Below, one piece after another: positions 1 to 6,282 of a stretch of DNA of 6,357 nucleotides. The position numbers were made by a program, and so were the translations under genes. The stretch comes from JBDSTW01 sp039914705 (GTDB lineage Bacteria > Pseudomonadota > Gammaproteobacteria > SURF-13), in NCBI GenBank assembly GCA_039914705.1, contig JBDSOT010000011.1, positions 1 to 6,357 of the forward strand. The letters are read 5' to 3'. Each line of letters begins with the position of its first letter. The stretch's first letter is position 1. The notes under the pieces were generated by a model. It saw only the letters and a program-made list of their open reading frames with translations. It did not search any database and was not told the DNA's origin.

Positions 1-13
1 AGAGACGAAAAGC

Positions 14-145
14 AAAAATGGCCGCTCCTGCGCATCCATGCGCCTGCGGCATTCGTACTTCCCTGTACAGCATGATTTTTTCTTTTCTTCATTTTTCGAA
101 CACTTAAGTGTTCGAAAAATGGCGGCACATCCCTGTACCGCAGGA
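14..145. repeat. Cluster of short hairpins with a TCC(A/C)TG centre and imperfect direct repeats
   Basis: Three small inverted repeats share a similar centre. GCGCAT and ATGCGC surround CC at 30-43. GTAC arms surround TTCCCT at 55-68. GCGG/CCGC plus AC/GT arms surround ATCCCT at 122-141, with one mismatch. Direct repeats accompany them: AAAAATGGC(C/G)GC at 14-25 and 115-126 (11 of 12 identical), GCGGCA at 46-51 and 122-127, and CCCTGTAC at 61-68 and 131-138. The second set looks like a shortened copy of the first, on either side of the 30-bp palindrome. This resembles REP/BIME-type or MITE-like intergenic elements, but membership of a known family cannot be shown from this window. Confidence 0.5.
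91..120. repeat. Perfect 30-bp palindrome
   Basis: The left arm ATTTTTCGAACACTT (91-105) is followed with no spacer by its exact reverse complement (106-120). The centre is CTTAAG and each arm carries TTCGAA. An RNA copy would form a hairpin of about 13 bp with a TTAA loop. However, the U-rich part is on the 5' arm and the A-rich part on the 3' arm, the reverse of an intrinsic terminator, and this holds on both strands. A dimeric regulator's operator or a cruciform-forming element fits the symmetry better. No gene controlled by it is visible in the window; the next gene to the left is outside. Confidence 0.75.
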
Positions 146-170
146 AGCTCTGAATAAATCAGAGCTTCCT
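142..170 (-). terminator. Hairpin past the ptsP stop; possible terminator or mRNA 3'-end structure
   Basis: AGGAAGCTCTGA (142-153) and its exact reverse complement (159-170) enclose a five-base ATAAA loop, a perfect 12-bp stem. It starts about 33 bases after the ptsP stop, where the end of the rppH-ptsP transcript would be expected. Read in the ptsP direction, the stem is followed by GCGGTAC rather than a run of U, so it is not a canonical intrinsic terminator. It could stabilise or define an mRNA 3' end, act with Rho, or be part of the adjoining repeat cluster. Confidence 0.4.
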
Positions 171-202
171 TAAACAAGAGACGCTCAATGGTAACGACAA
201 CG

Positions 203-2461
203 TTAGGTTCTAATTAAACTCCCCAGTCCGGCATGCTCCAGTGCCTTGTTCATGTGGCGGCGGATGCTATGGGCATCTTCAAACTGCAATACCTCTTGCA
301 GCAGGCGCTGCGCCTGCACTCGCGTGACATTTCGAATGGCCCACTTCACGCGCGGCAGGCTGACCATGCTCATGCTTAAACTATCAATGCCCATACCCAG
401 CAATAAAATGGCCGAGGCCGGATCGCCCGCCATCTCTCCGCACACCGTCACCGGCTTGTTATGTCGACGTGCGCCCTCGACCACCTGTATCAGCGCGCGC
501 AGCACGGCCGGATGCAGGCTGTCATACAACTCGGCGACGCGCGCGTTGTTACGATCGACCGCCAATAAATATTGGGTGAGATCGTTGGTGCCTATCGACA
601 AAAAATCGACCCGTTGCGCGATGATATCGGCCTGATAGACGGCGGATGGCACCTCTATCATCACGCCCACGCGCGGCATGACGATAGCCTCCCCGGCATC
701 GACTAATTCCTGGTAGGCGCGCCTGAGCAGCTTAAGCGTATCGTCAACCTCGCTAACCGTAGAAATCATCGGCAGCAGCAAGTGCAGATTAGTCAGCCCG
801 GTGCTGGCGCATAACATGGCGCGCAGTTGCACCAGAAATATTTCCGGGTGATCGAGCGTGATACGGATACCGCGCCAGCCCAGAAATGGATTATCTTCAG
901 TAATCGGAAAATACGGTAGCGCCTTATCGCCGCCGACATCCAGCGTGCGCAGCACCACCGGCTTAGGCTCGAATGCCTCGAGTACCTGACGATAAATCAG
1001 ACGCTGTTCTTCCTCGCCCGGAAAGCGTTCGCGCACCATGAAAGGGAACTCGGTGCGGTACAGACCGATGCCTTCAATATCGCTATTTTGCGAAATGCTA
1101 AGGTCGGACAGCAGGCCGGTATTTGCATATAAAGGCATGCGGTAACCATCAGGCGTCTCGGCGGGCAAGTCGCGCAGCTCGGCCAGGCCCGCCGTCAAGG
1201 CTGCCTCCTCGCGCACCAGACGCATAAATTCACTGCGCACTGCCGGGAGCGGCTCAATGTGCACACGACCCTGGAAACCGTCCAGGATTACCTCACACCC
1301 ATCAATGCGTCCCACGTTCAGATCGCTGGCACCCATCACGGCGGGAACGCCCAACGTACGCGCCAGAATGGCGACGTGCGAAGAACTGGAACCCCGCACA
1401 GAAACGACCCCGGCAAGCCGTCCCTGCGGGACTTCGGCGAGCATCGAGGCGGTAATCTCCTCGCCGACGATAATGGTGTGCTCGGGATATTCCTGCGGAT
1501 GGCGCGTGTCAGTTTGCAAGTACGCAAGCAGGCGCAGACCTAAATCGCGTACATCACTGGCGCGTTCGCTGAGGTAGGCATCGCCCATCGCCTCGAAGGC
1601 GCGTGTATGCTCGTTGATGGTTTCGCGCAATGCCCCCATCGCCCAATTGCCGGCGCGGATGCGTGTCAGGGTTTTGCCTACCAGACTCTGGCCGCTCAGC
1701 ATTTGCAGGTAGGCATCGAACAGCGCGACATCTTCGCTCGGCAATGCCGCAGCGATACGCGCCGTCAGTGCCTGGATGTCCGCGTAGACCTTGGCGACGG
1801 CCTGCTCGAAGATAGCAACTTCGGCCTCGACATCGTCAATCTTGCGATCCGGGATGACATTCAGATCAGCTGACGGATAAATAGCCACGGCCGTACCCAT
1901 GGCAATTCCATGCGCGCCGGGCAGGCCCTGTATATAGCGCGTTGAACGCCGCCGCTCTCCGTACAAACCGCTGATGCCGCCGCTGGCCTCGGCATGCACG
2001 ATTGCTCCTGCCAATTGGGCCGCTATCGTCACCAGTAAGGTGACTTCGTTTTCATCGAATTTGCGCCGTGCACGCTGGCGTACTACTAAAACGCCCAGCA
2101 CCTTGCGATGATGGATAATCGGGACGCCCAAGAAGGCGTGATAACGCTCCTCGCCGGTCTCAGCAACGAATTGATAGCGTGGATGGTCGGGGGCGTCGTC
2201 CAGATTAACCGGCTCGGCGCGCTCGCATACCAGACTTATCAAGCCTTCATGCAAGCCCAGCCGGACACTGCCGATGGCCTCGGGATTCAAGCCATCACTA
2301 GCCATCAAGACGTGCTGCTGGTGAATATAATTAGTCAGATAAACCGAGCAAACATCGGCGATCATCGCCTGTTTGACGCGCAGCACAATAATATCCAGCG
2401 CCTGCTCAAGATTCTGAGCGGCATTAACCTCTTGCACAATACGCCGCAGGACCTCGAGCAT
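203..2461 (-). CDS. ptsP: Phosphoenolpyruvate-protein phosphotransferase PtsP (enzyme I-Ntr), GAF-containing
   Basis: First enzyme of the nitrogen PTS: it autophosphorylates from phosphoenolpyruvate and passes phosphate to NPr (PtsO) and then EIIA-Ntr (PtsN). It is a cytosolic regulatory relay, not a sugar transporter. The 752-residue protein is close to the length of E. coli PtsP. An N-terminal GAF domain spans roughly residues 15-155 (EVCSVYL-like segment, LGVPI at 111-115). The enzyme I N-terminal domain follows, with the phospho-accepting histidine in SSSSHVAILAR (H362). The C-terminal PEP-binding barrel carries GIGLYRTEFPFM (464-475), LDVGGDK (507-513), SIGTNDLTQYLLAVDRNN (622-639) and the catalytic cysteine in VCGEMAGDP (C674). 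Every expected catalytic motif is present, so the gene looks functional. The ATG has an AGGA ribosome site six bases upstream and gives the family's usual N-terminus. In studied species the GAF domain senses nitrogen state (glutamine); that is family knowledge, not shown here. Neither ptsO nor ptsN is in the window. Confidence 0.96.
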   Translation of the reverse strand: MLEVLRRIVQEVNAAQNLEQALDIIVLRVKQAMIADVCSVYLTNYIHQQHVLMASDGLNPEAIGSVRLGLHEGLISLVCERAEPVNLDDAPDHPRYQFVAETGEERYHAFLGVPIIHHRKVLGVLVVRQRARRKFDENEVTLLVTIAAQLAGAIVHAEASGGISGLYGERRRSTRYIQGLPGAHGIAMGTAVAIYPSADLNVIPDRKIDDVEAEVAIFEQAVAKVYADIQALTARIAAALPSEDVALFDAYLQMLSGQSLVGKTLTRIRAGNWAMGALRETINEHTRAFEAMGDAYLSERASDVRDLGLRLLAYLQTDTRHPQEYPEHTIIVGEEITASMLAEVPQGRLAGVVSVRGSSSSHVAILARTLGVPAVMGASDLNVGRIDGCEVILDGFQGRVHIEPLPAVRSEFMRLVREEAALTAGLAELRDLPAETPDGYRMPLYANTGLLSDLSISQNSDIEGIGLYRTEFPFMVRERFPGEEEQRLIYRQVLEAFEPKPVVLRTLDVGGDKALPYFPITEDNPFLGWRGIRITLDHPEIFLVQLRAMLCASTGLTNLHLLLPMISTVSEVDDTLKLLRRAYQELVDAGEAIVMPRVGVMIEVPSAVYQADIIAQRVDFLSIGTNDLTQYLLAVDRNNARVAELYDSLHPAVLRALIQVVEGARRHNKPVTVCGEMAGDPASAILLLGMGIDSLSMSMVSLPRVKWAIRNVTRVQAQRLLQEVLQFEDAHSIRRHMNKALEHAGLGSLIRT

Positions 2462-2467
2462 TGCCGG

Positions 2468-2471
2468 TCCT
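2468..2471 (-). promoter_or_regulatory. ptsP ribosome binding site overlapping the rppH stop codon
   Basis: On the minus strand, AGGA at 2471-2468 lies six bases before the ptsP ATG. Its first two bases are also the last two of the rppH TAG stop (2472-2470). Ribosomes finishing rppH would therefore end on the ptsP Shine-Dalgarno, which favours translational coupling in a two-gene operon. No room for a separate ptsP promoter exists between the genes. Confidence 0.65.
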
Positions 2472-2985
2472 AAGTTGTCTTTGCGGGCTGCGAAATAGTC
2501 ACGCCGGGGGCCGTCTGCGACAGCAGCGGGGCTAGCTCACGCAACGCCTGCTCATACACCTCGCGCTTGAATGACACGACCTTTTGCAACGGTTCCCAGT
2601 AATCCACCCAGCGCCAACGGTCAAATTCAGGCTTAGTGCTCGTATCTAATCTTACTGCCTCCTCACCGGCCAGCAGGCGCAGCAAAAACCAGATTTGTTT
2701 CTGACCGATGTAGAACGGACTTTGATGGCGGCGGATGAGATTTTGCGGGAGCTGATAGCGCAACCAATCACGCGTACTGCCGATAACATGCACATCGTTG
2801 GGTTGCAGGCCGATCTCCTCGGCCATCTCGCGATACATGGCCTGTATGGGCGTCTCGTTTTCAGCCATGCCGCCCTGCGGAAATTGCCACGCCTTCTGGC
2901 CGATGCGGCGCGCCCACAGCACCTGACCCTGCTGGTTGCTCAGGATGATGCCGACGTTGGGCCTGTAGCCATCTGAAGTAATCAC
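2470..2985 (-). CDS. rppH: RNA pyrophosphohydrolase RppH (Nudix hydrolase)
   Basis: Removes pyrophosphate from the 5'-triphosphate end of mRNAs, leaving a 5'-monophosphate that stimulates RNase E decay; cytosolic. The 171-residue protein is close to E. coli RppH (about 176) and aligns from the first residues (DGYRPNVGI). A complete Nudix box covers residues 38-60 and fits Gx5Ex7REUxEExGU exactly, with metal-binding glutamates E53, E56 and E57. RppH hallmarks include WQFPQGG (33-39), STRDWLRYQLP (70-80), IGQKQIWFLL (93-102), PEFDRWRWVDYW (119-130) and VVSFKREVY (136-144). The start is GTG: an in-frame TGA sits only three codons upstream (2997-2995), so no longer form is possible and the N-terminus matches the family. 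The upstream ribosome site is weak (GAG only), hinting at modest translation. The gene leads into ptsP after eight bases, an arrangement common in Gammaproteobacteria. The variable basic C-terminal tail seen in E. coli is absent. Confidence 0.96.
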   Translation of the reverse strand: MITSDGYRPNVGIILSNQQGQVLWARRIGQKAWQFPQGGMAENETPIQAMYREMAEEIGLQPNDVHVIGSTRDWLRYQLPQNLIRRHQSPFYIGQKQIWFLLRLLAGEEAVRLDTSTKPEFDRWRWVDYWEPLQKVVSFKREVYEQALRELAPLLSQTAPGVTISQPAKTT

Positions 2986-3016
2986 GCGCGCCGCTCAGAA
3001 TGGTTGAATTACCCGC

Positions 3017-3044
3017 ATTGTTCCACAAAGATTGACATTAGCAA
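3017..3044 (-). promoter_or_regulatory. Candidate sigma-70 promoter for rppH-ptsP
   Basis: On the minus strand TTGCTA (3044-3039) and AACAAT (3022-3017) each match four of six consensus bases with a 16-base spacer. Transcription would begin near 3010, giving a leader of about 25 bases before the rppH GTG. The match is moderate and rests on sequence inspection only. Confidence 0.3.
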
Positions 3045-3079
3045 ACGGGTGTCTGGTAAATTTTTCGATTTACAGGAAA

Positions 3080-3116
3080 ACAGTGTGTGAATTTCTCAAG
3101 CAGGGTGGCACACTGT
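3080..3116. repeat. Inverted repeat spanning the phosphatase promoter; possible operator
   Basis: ACAGTGTG at 3080-3087 is mirrored exactly by CACACTGT at 3109-3116. The 21-base space between them contains the candidate -35 hexamer, and the right arm runs into the first base of the -10 hexamer. Arms placed this way could bind a repressor dimer across the promoter. No cognate regulator is visible in the window, and an 8-bp repeat could arise by chance. Confidence 0.4.
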
Positions 3117-3121
3117 AGAAT
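3093..3121 (+). promoter_or_regulatory. Candidate sigma-70 promoter for the HAD phosphatase gene
   Basis: TTCTCA (3093-3098, four of six consensus matches) and TAGAAT (3116-3121, five of six) are separated by an optimal 17 bases. Transcription would start near 3128 and give a leader of about 50 bases. This is the best-looking promoter in the divergent region. Confidence 0.5.
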
Positions 3122-3178
3122 GCGTCTAAGTTTTACACCGCATTTAATTCCAACGACGATATAAGCTGCGAGATCAAC

Positions 3179-3832
3179 ATGGGCCTGGCGATTTTTGATT
3201 TGGACAACACCTTGCTCGGCGGTGACAGCGATTACCTGTGGGGACAATTTCTGTGTGAACGCGGTATCGTTGATGCTCAGATATATGAACGCGAGAACGA
3301 ACGCTTTTACCAGGATTATCTCCACGGCACCCTGGATATTTATGCCTTCCTGGAGTTCCAGTTGCGCCCCTTGTCCCAGCATGACCTGGTAACCCTGCAT
3401 GGCTGGCACACACAATTCATGGCGGAAAAGATCAGGCCCATCATCTTACCCAAGGCCCGCGCCCTGTTGGATAAACATCGCGTTCAGGGCGACACGCTGC
3501 TCATCATCACTGCAACCAACCGCTTTATCACCGCACCGATCGCGGCTGAACTTGGCGTGGAACAGCTACTGGCCACCGATCTGGAATTATCTAATGGCCG
3601 CTACAGTGGCCGTGTGAGTGGCACGCCGTGTTTCCGTGAAGGTAAGGTTACACGTTTGCAGGAATGGCTGAGACAGCAGAATCTTTCGCTTAAGGGGAGC
3701 TGGTTTTACAGTGACTCGCATAACGACCTGCCGCTATTAGAGTTAGTCGAACATCCTGTGGCAGTAGATGCTGATGCTATCCTGGCCGCGCATGCCGAGC
3801 AGCAGGGTTGGCCCAGCATCAGTCTGAGGTAG
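3179..3832 (+). CDS. HAD superfamily, subfamily IB phosphatase (SerB-like; possible histidinol-phosphate phosphatase)
   Basis: A 217-residue cytosolic phosphohydrolase with all four HAD motifs. Motif I is FDLDNTLL with the nucleophile D7 and acid/base D9. Motif II is the threonine in IITATN (T111). Motif III is the lysine of EGK (K156). Motif IV is YSDSHNDLPLL (D179 and D183, magnesium binding). The helical cap between motifs I and II (about residues 15-90) places it in subfamily IB with SerB-type enzymes. Lack of the SerB N-terminal ACT-like extension argues against its being the main phosphoserine phosphatase. The gene is divergent from rppH-ptsP. From memory, the equivalent Pseudomonas aeruginosa gene beside rppH-ptsP has been reported as a histidinol-phosphate phosphatase, so that substrate is a fair inference; it is not provable from motifs alone. 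The ATG at 3179 has a weak GAG ribosome site six bases upstream and begins right before the motif I strand, as usual for the family. Confidence 0.88.
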   Translation: MGLAIFDLDNTLLGGDSDYLWGQFLCERGIVDAQIYERENERFYQDYLHGTLDIYAFLEFQLRPLSQHDLVTLHGWHTQFMAEKIRPIILPKARALLDKHRVQGDTLLIITATNRFITAPIAAELGVEQLLATDLELSNGRYSGRVSGTPCFREGKVTRLQEWLRQQNLSLKGSWFYSDSHNDLPLLELVEHPVAVDADAILAAHAEQQGWPSISLR

Positions 3833-3833
3833 G

Positions 3834-3889
3834 GTAGCGTGCGCTACGCGCGCGACGAATTGTTTTAATCTCCGTGCGCACTGCGCACG
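3834..3889 (+). terminator. Alternative hairpins after the phosphatase stop codon; possible transcript end
   Basis: The first arm pair starts two bases after the TAG stop, and the second (8-bp arms) lies about 40 bases later. A short TTTT run at 3862-3865 sits between them, about 15 bases after the first stem, too far for a classic intrinsic terminator. The structures may set the mRNA 3' end with Rho or by processing. Confidence 0.3.
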
Positions 3890-3928
3890 CTGCCTGCTCA
3901 TCGCTTACTTATACGCGGCAAACTTTTC

Positions 3929-3952
3929 ATGATGCACATCCATGTGCATCAT
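3929..3952. repeat. Perfect hairpin with CATCCATG centre near the metE 3' end
   Basis: ATGATGCACAT (3929-3939) and its exact reverse complement (3942-3952) are separated by CC, giving 11-bp arms. The centre CATCCATG is the same as in the hairpin at 30-43 on the far side of the window, while the outer arms differ but remain self-complementary. That pattern suggests a dispersed hairpin family under selection for structure. Read in the metE direction it begins about 30 bases past the stop and is followed by GAAAAGTTTG, so it is at best an atypical terminator. Confidence 0.6.
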
Positions 3953-3984
3953 CCTACGGGCCGCCTAGCGGCGGTGCCGTTTGG

Positions 3985-6282
3985 CTATCCTGCAAAACGG
4001 TCGCGCAAGATCTTCGCCGCCGCCACCATATTGCGCAGGGCGATCTCGACCTCTGGCCAATCGCGTGTCTTCAATCCACAATCGGGATTGATCCACAGGC
4101 GCTCGGCGGGAACCACGGCCGCCGCCTTTTCCATCAAGCGCACCATCTCGTCTTTGGTCGGCACGCGCGGCGAATGGATGTCATATACACCCGGCCCGAT
4201 CTCGTTCGGGTAAGCATAGTCGACGAAGGCATCGAGCAGTTCCATATCGGAACGCGAGGTTTCAATGGTGATCACATCGGCGTCGAGCGCCGCGATGGAG
4301 TCGATGATGTCGTTGAACTCGGCGTAGCACATGTGCGTGTGGATCTGTGTATCGTCGCGTACCGCGCTTGATGACACACGGAAGGCCTGCACGGCCCAGC
4401 GCAAATACGCCGCACGTTCCGCCTGGCGCAGCGGCAGACCTTCGCGCAAGGCAGGCTCGTCGATCTGCACGAGCTTGATACCGGCGCGCTCCAGATCGCT
4501 GACCTCATCACGCAAGGCCAGCGCGATTTGCATGGCCGTGGTGCTACGTGGCTGATCGTCACGCACGAAGGCCCATTGCAGCATCGTAACCGGCCCCGTC
4601 AACATGCCCTTCATGGGACGCTGGGTCAGTGATTGAGCGTACTCGCTCCACTCCACCGTCATGGGTTTGGGGCGGTGCACATCACCGAAAATAATCGGCG
4701 GCTTCACGCAACGCGAGCCATAGCTCTGCACCCAACCGTTGGCGGTGAAGGCGTAACCCTCCAGCAACTCGCCGAAGTATTCGACCATGTCATTACGCTC
4801 GGCCTCGCCGTGTACCGGCACGTCCAAGCCGATCTCTTCCTGCTTGCGCACGGCAAGGTCGATCTCGGCGCGCATCTGCGCCGTGTAATCGGCTTCGCTG
4901 ATGCGTCCGGCCTTGAAATCGCGGCGCGCGTTGCGAATGGCCTGCGTCTGCGGGAACGAACCGATGGTGGTGGTGGGAAATAACGGCAACCGCAGAAGAT
5001 TTTGTTGTACGCTGCGCCGGGTTGAGTATTCGCTGCCACGGCGTCCATCTTCTTCACTAAGCCCCATCAAACGCGCCTTGACGGCGGAGCGATGAATACG
5101 CGGTGAGGATTTACGCGAGGTCACGGCCGCGCGGCTTTCGGCAAGCTCTTGCGCGATGCCGGCGCGCCCTTCGGCGAGGCCGCGTTTCAGCGTTACGACC
5201 TCGGCGACCTTTTGCACGGCAAATGCGAGCCATGATCTGAATTCTTCGTCCAGATCGGGTTCCTGGCTGAGATCCACCGGACTGTGCAACAGGGAACATG
5301 ACGGGGCCACCCACAAACGGTCGCCTAAACGCTCTTTCACAGCCTCCAGCACGCTCAATGCCTTGTCGAGATCGGTGCGCCACACATTGCGCCCGTCCAC
5401 CACGCCCAGCGACAATATTTTATAAGGCGGCAACTGATCCAGCACCGCAGCCAGTTGCTGAGGCGCGCGCACGACATCTATGTGCAGGCCGTCCACCGGC
5501 AAACGGCAGGCCAGCGCAGTATTGTCTTCAAGCGCTGCAAAATATGTCGCCATTAATATTTTCAAACCAGACGCCTGCATGCGATGGTAGGCCGCCTCAA
5601 AGGCATCCTTCCATTCTTGCGGCAGATCAAGAACCAGAATAGGCTCGTCGATCTGCACCCATTCCACGCCCGCCGTCTTCAGTCGCGCCAGCAATTCGCT
5701 ATAGACCGGCAACAGGCGGTCCAGCAAGGTCAGCTTGTCGAAGGCGCCGCCCTTGGCCTTGCCCAGCCATAGATAGGTCAACGGGCCGATAATCACCGGC
5801 TTGGCGCGGTAGCCTTGGGCCTGGGCCTCGGTCAGTTCGCTGAATAATTTATTGGAGGCGATGCGGAACTGCTGATCGGCGCTGAACTCCGGCACGATGT
5901 AATGGTAATTGGTGTCGAACCACTTGGTCATCTCGCAGGCGAAGGTATCGGCGCTGCCCGCCTTGTCGCCGGGTGCGCGGCCGCGCGCCATGCGGAAATA
6001 GGTGTTTACGTCAACTTCGTTGTCGACCTTGCCGAAGCGCTCCGGCACCACGCCGAGCAAGGCAGACATATCGAGCACATGGTCATACCAGGTGAAATCG
6101 CCAACCGGAACCATGTCTAATCCGGCATCGGCCTGAATCTTCCAATGCCGGGCGCGCAGTTCGCGGCCCATCGCCTCCAGGCCCTCACGCGGCAAGTCGC
6201 CCTTCCAATAGCTTTCTACTGTCCTTTTCATCTCACGGCGTGCGCCGATGCGGGGAAACCCGAGGTTATGCGCGATATTCAT
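3985..6282 (-). CDS. metE: Cobalamin-independent methionine synthase MetE
   Basis: Transfers the methyl group of 5-methyltetrahydropteroyltri-glutamate to homocysteine, the last step of methionine synthesis, using zinc and no vitamin B12; cytosolic. The 765-residue protein is close to E. coli MetE (753). Both halves of the duplicated barrel are present, with the repeated IDEP motif at 211-214 and 607-610. The N-terminal half begins with the typical LGFPRIGARREMK (8-19). The C-terminal half starts near LPLFPTTTIGSFPQT (432-446). Zinc ligands correspond to H650, C652, E674 and C735 (HMCY, TIETSRSDMELL, NPDCGLKTR), and the catalytic histidine to H703 in DIHSPR. No frameshift or missing active-site residue is seen. 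The ATG is preceded by AGGA (6292-6289) six bases upstream and gives the normal N-terminus. It stands alone, convergent with the phosphatase gene. No metR lies in the visible upstream 75 bases. Confidence 0.97.
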   Translation of the reverse strand: MNIAHNLGFPRIGARREMKRTVESYWKGDLPREGLEAMGRELRARHWKIQADAGLDMVPVGDFTWYDHVLDMSALLGVVPERFGKVDNEVDVNTYFRMARGRAPGDKAGSADTFACEMTKWFDTNYHYIVPEFSADQQFRIASNKLFSELTEAQAQGYRAKPVIIGPLTYLWLGKAKGGAFDKLTLLDRLLPVYSELLARLKTAGVEWVQIDEPILVLDLPQEWKDAFEAAYHRMQASGLKILMATYFAALEDNTALACRLPVDGLHIDVVRAPQQLAAVLDQLPPYKILSLGVVDGRNVWRTDLDKALSVLEAVKERLGDRLWVAPSCSLLHSPVDLSQEPDLDEEFRSWLAFAVQKVAEVVTLKRGLAEGRAGIAQELAESRAAVTSRKSSPRIHRSAVKARLMGLSEEDGRRGSEYSTRRSVQQNLLRLPLFPTTTIGSFPQTQAIRNARRDFKAGRISEADYTAQMRAEIDLAVRKQEEIGLDVPVHGEAERNDMVEYFGELLEGYAFTANGWVQSYGSRCVKPPIIFGDVHRPKPMTVEWSEYAQSLTQRPMKGMLTGPVTMLQWAFVRDDQPRSTTAMQIALALRDEVSDLERAGIKLVQIDEPALREGLPLRQAERAAYLRWAVQAFRVSSSAVRDDTQIHTHMCYAEFNDIIDSIAALDADVITIETSRSDMELLDAFVDYAYPNEIGPGVYDIHSPRVPTKDEMVRLMEKAAAVVPAERLWINPDCGLKTRDWPEVEIALRNMVAAAKILRDRFAG

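Larger units (their letters stand above)
1..202. other. Non-coding region downstream of ptsP, rich in inverted and direct repeats
   Basis: I find no credible gene in this stretch. It lies beyond the 3' end of ptsP and holds several structures annotated separately: short hairpins with a TCC(A/C)TG centre, an imperfect direct repeat of AAAAATGGC(C/G)GC, an oligopyrimidine run at about 76-96, a perfect 30-bp palindrome, and a 12-bp-stem hairpin near the ptsP stop. The density of symmetric elements in 170 bases suggests an interspersed palindromic repeat cluster or a regulatory region for a gene left of the window. Which of these it is cannot be told from here. Confidence 0.6.
2986..3178. other. 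Divergent intergenic region between rppH and the HAD phosphatase gene
   Basis: This 193-bp spacer must carry the promoters for both the leftward rppH-ptsP operon and the rightward phosphatase gene. It is more AT-rich than its neighbours. Besides the candidate promoters listed separately, it contains a hairpin with GTAAAT (3056-3061) and ATTTAC (3068-3073) around TTTTCG, and a perfect consensus -35 hexamer TTGACA at 3032-3037. That hexamer has only a poor partner: TAAATT at 3057-3062, preceded by TGG, at 19-base spacing. An open reading frame on the minus strand crossing this region overlaps the phosphatase gene and has no recognisable product. Confidence 0.7.
3833..3984. other. Convergent intergenic region with stacked hairpins between the phosphatase gene and metE
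   Basis: Both flanking genes end here, so the region should hold their transcript ends. Perfect inverted repeats occur in a row: GTAGCG/CGCTAC around TG at 3834-3847, CGTGCGCA/TGCGCACG around C at 3873-3889, an 11-bp arm pair at 3929-3952, and GCCGC/GCGGC around CTA at 3960-3972. AGCGTGCGC at 3836-3844 is also the reverse complement of GCGCACGCT at 3883-3891, so the first two hairpins could instead pair with each other. None is followed by a good run of T in the relevant direction, so I assign no canonical terminator. Confidence 0.6.

Noticed and set aside
99..112. LexA-type SOS box within the 30-bp palindrome
   Set aside because: The CGAAC and GTTCG halves are separated by eight bases instead of the four in the Gram-positive LexA site, and the gammaproteobacterial CTG-N10-CAG form is absent.
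91..120. Intrinsic terminator for ptsP
   Set aside because: The arms have T on the 5' side and A on the 3' side in both reading directions, so no U-tail follows the stem.
246..2473. Several plus-strand open reading frames of about 60-130 codons opposite ptsP
   Set aside because: They lie antisense to a fully conserved gene, show no recognisable domain, and are what long GC-rich genes produce by chance in other frames.
3032..3062. Consensus TTGACA as the main promoter of the HAD gene
   Set aside because: The only partner hexamer is TAAATT at 19-base spacing; the pair at 3093-3121 has a better -10 and ideal spacing. It remains a possible second promoter.
3038..3415. Minus-strand 125-codon open reading frame crossing the divergent region
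   Set aside because: It overlaps the start of the conserved HAD gene, has no recognisable family, and would cover both candidate promoters.
4272..6120. Open reading frames on both strands within metE
   Set aside because: All are shadows of the intact metE frame, with low-complexity arginine/serine/alanine-rich translations.
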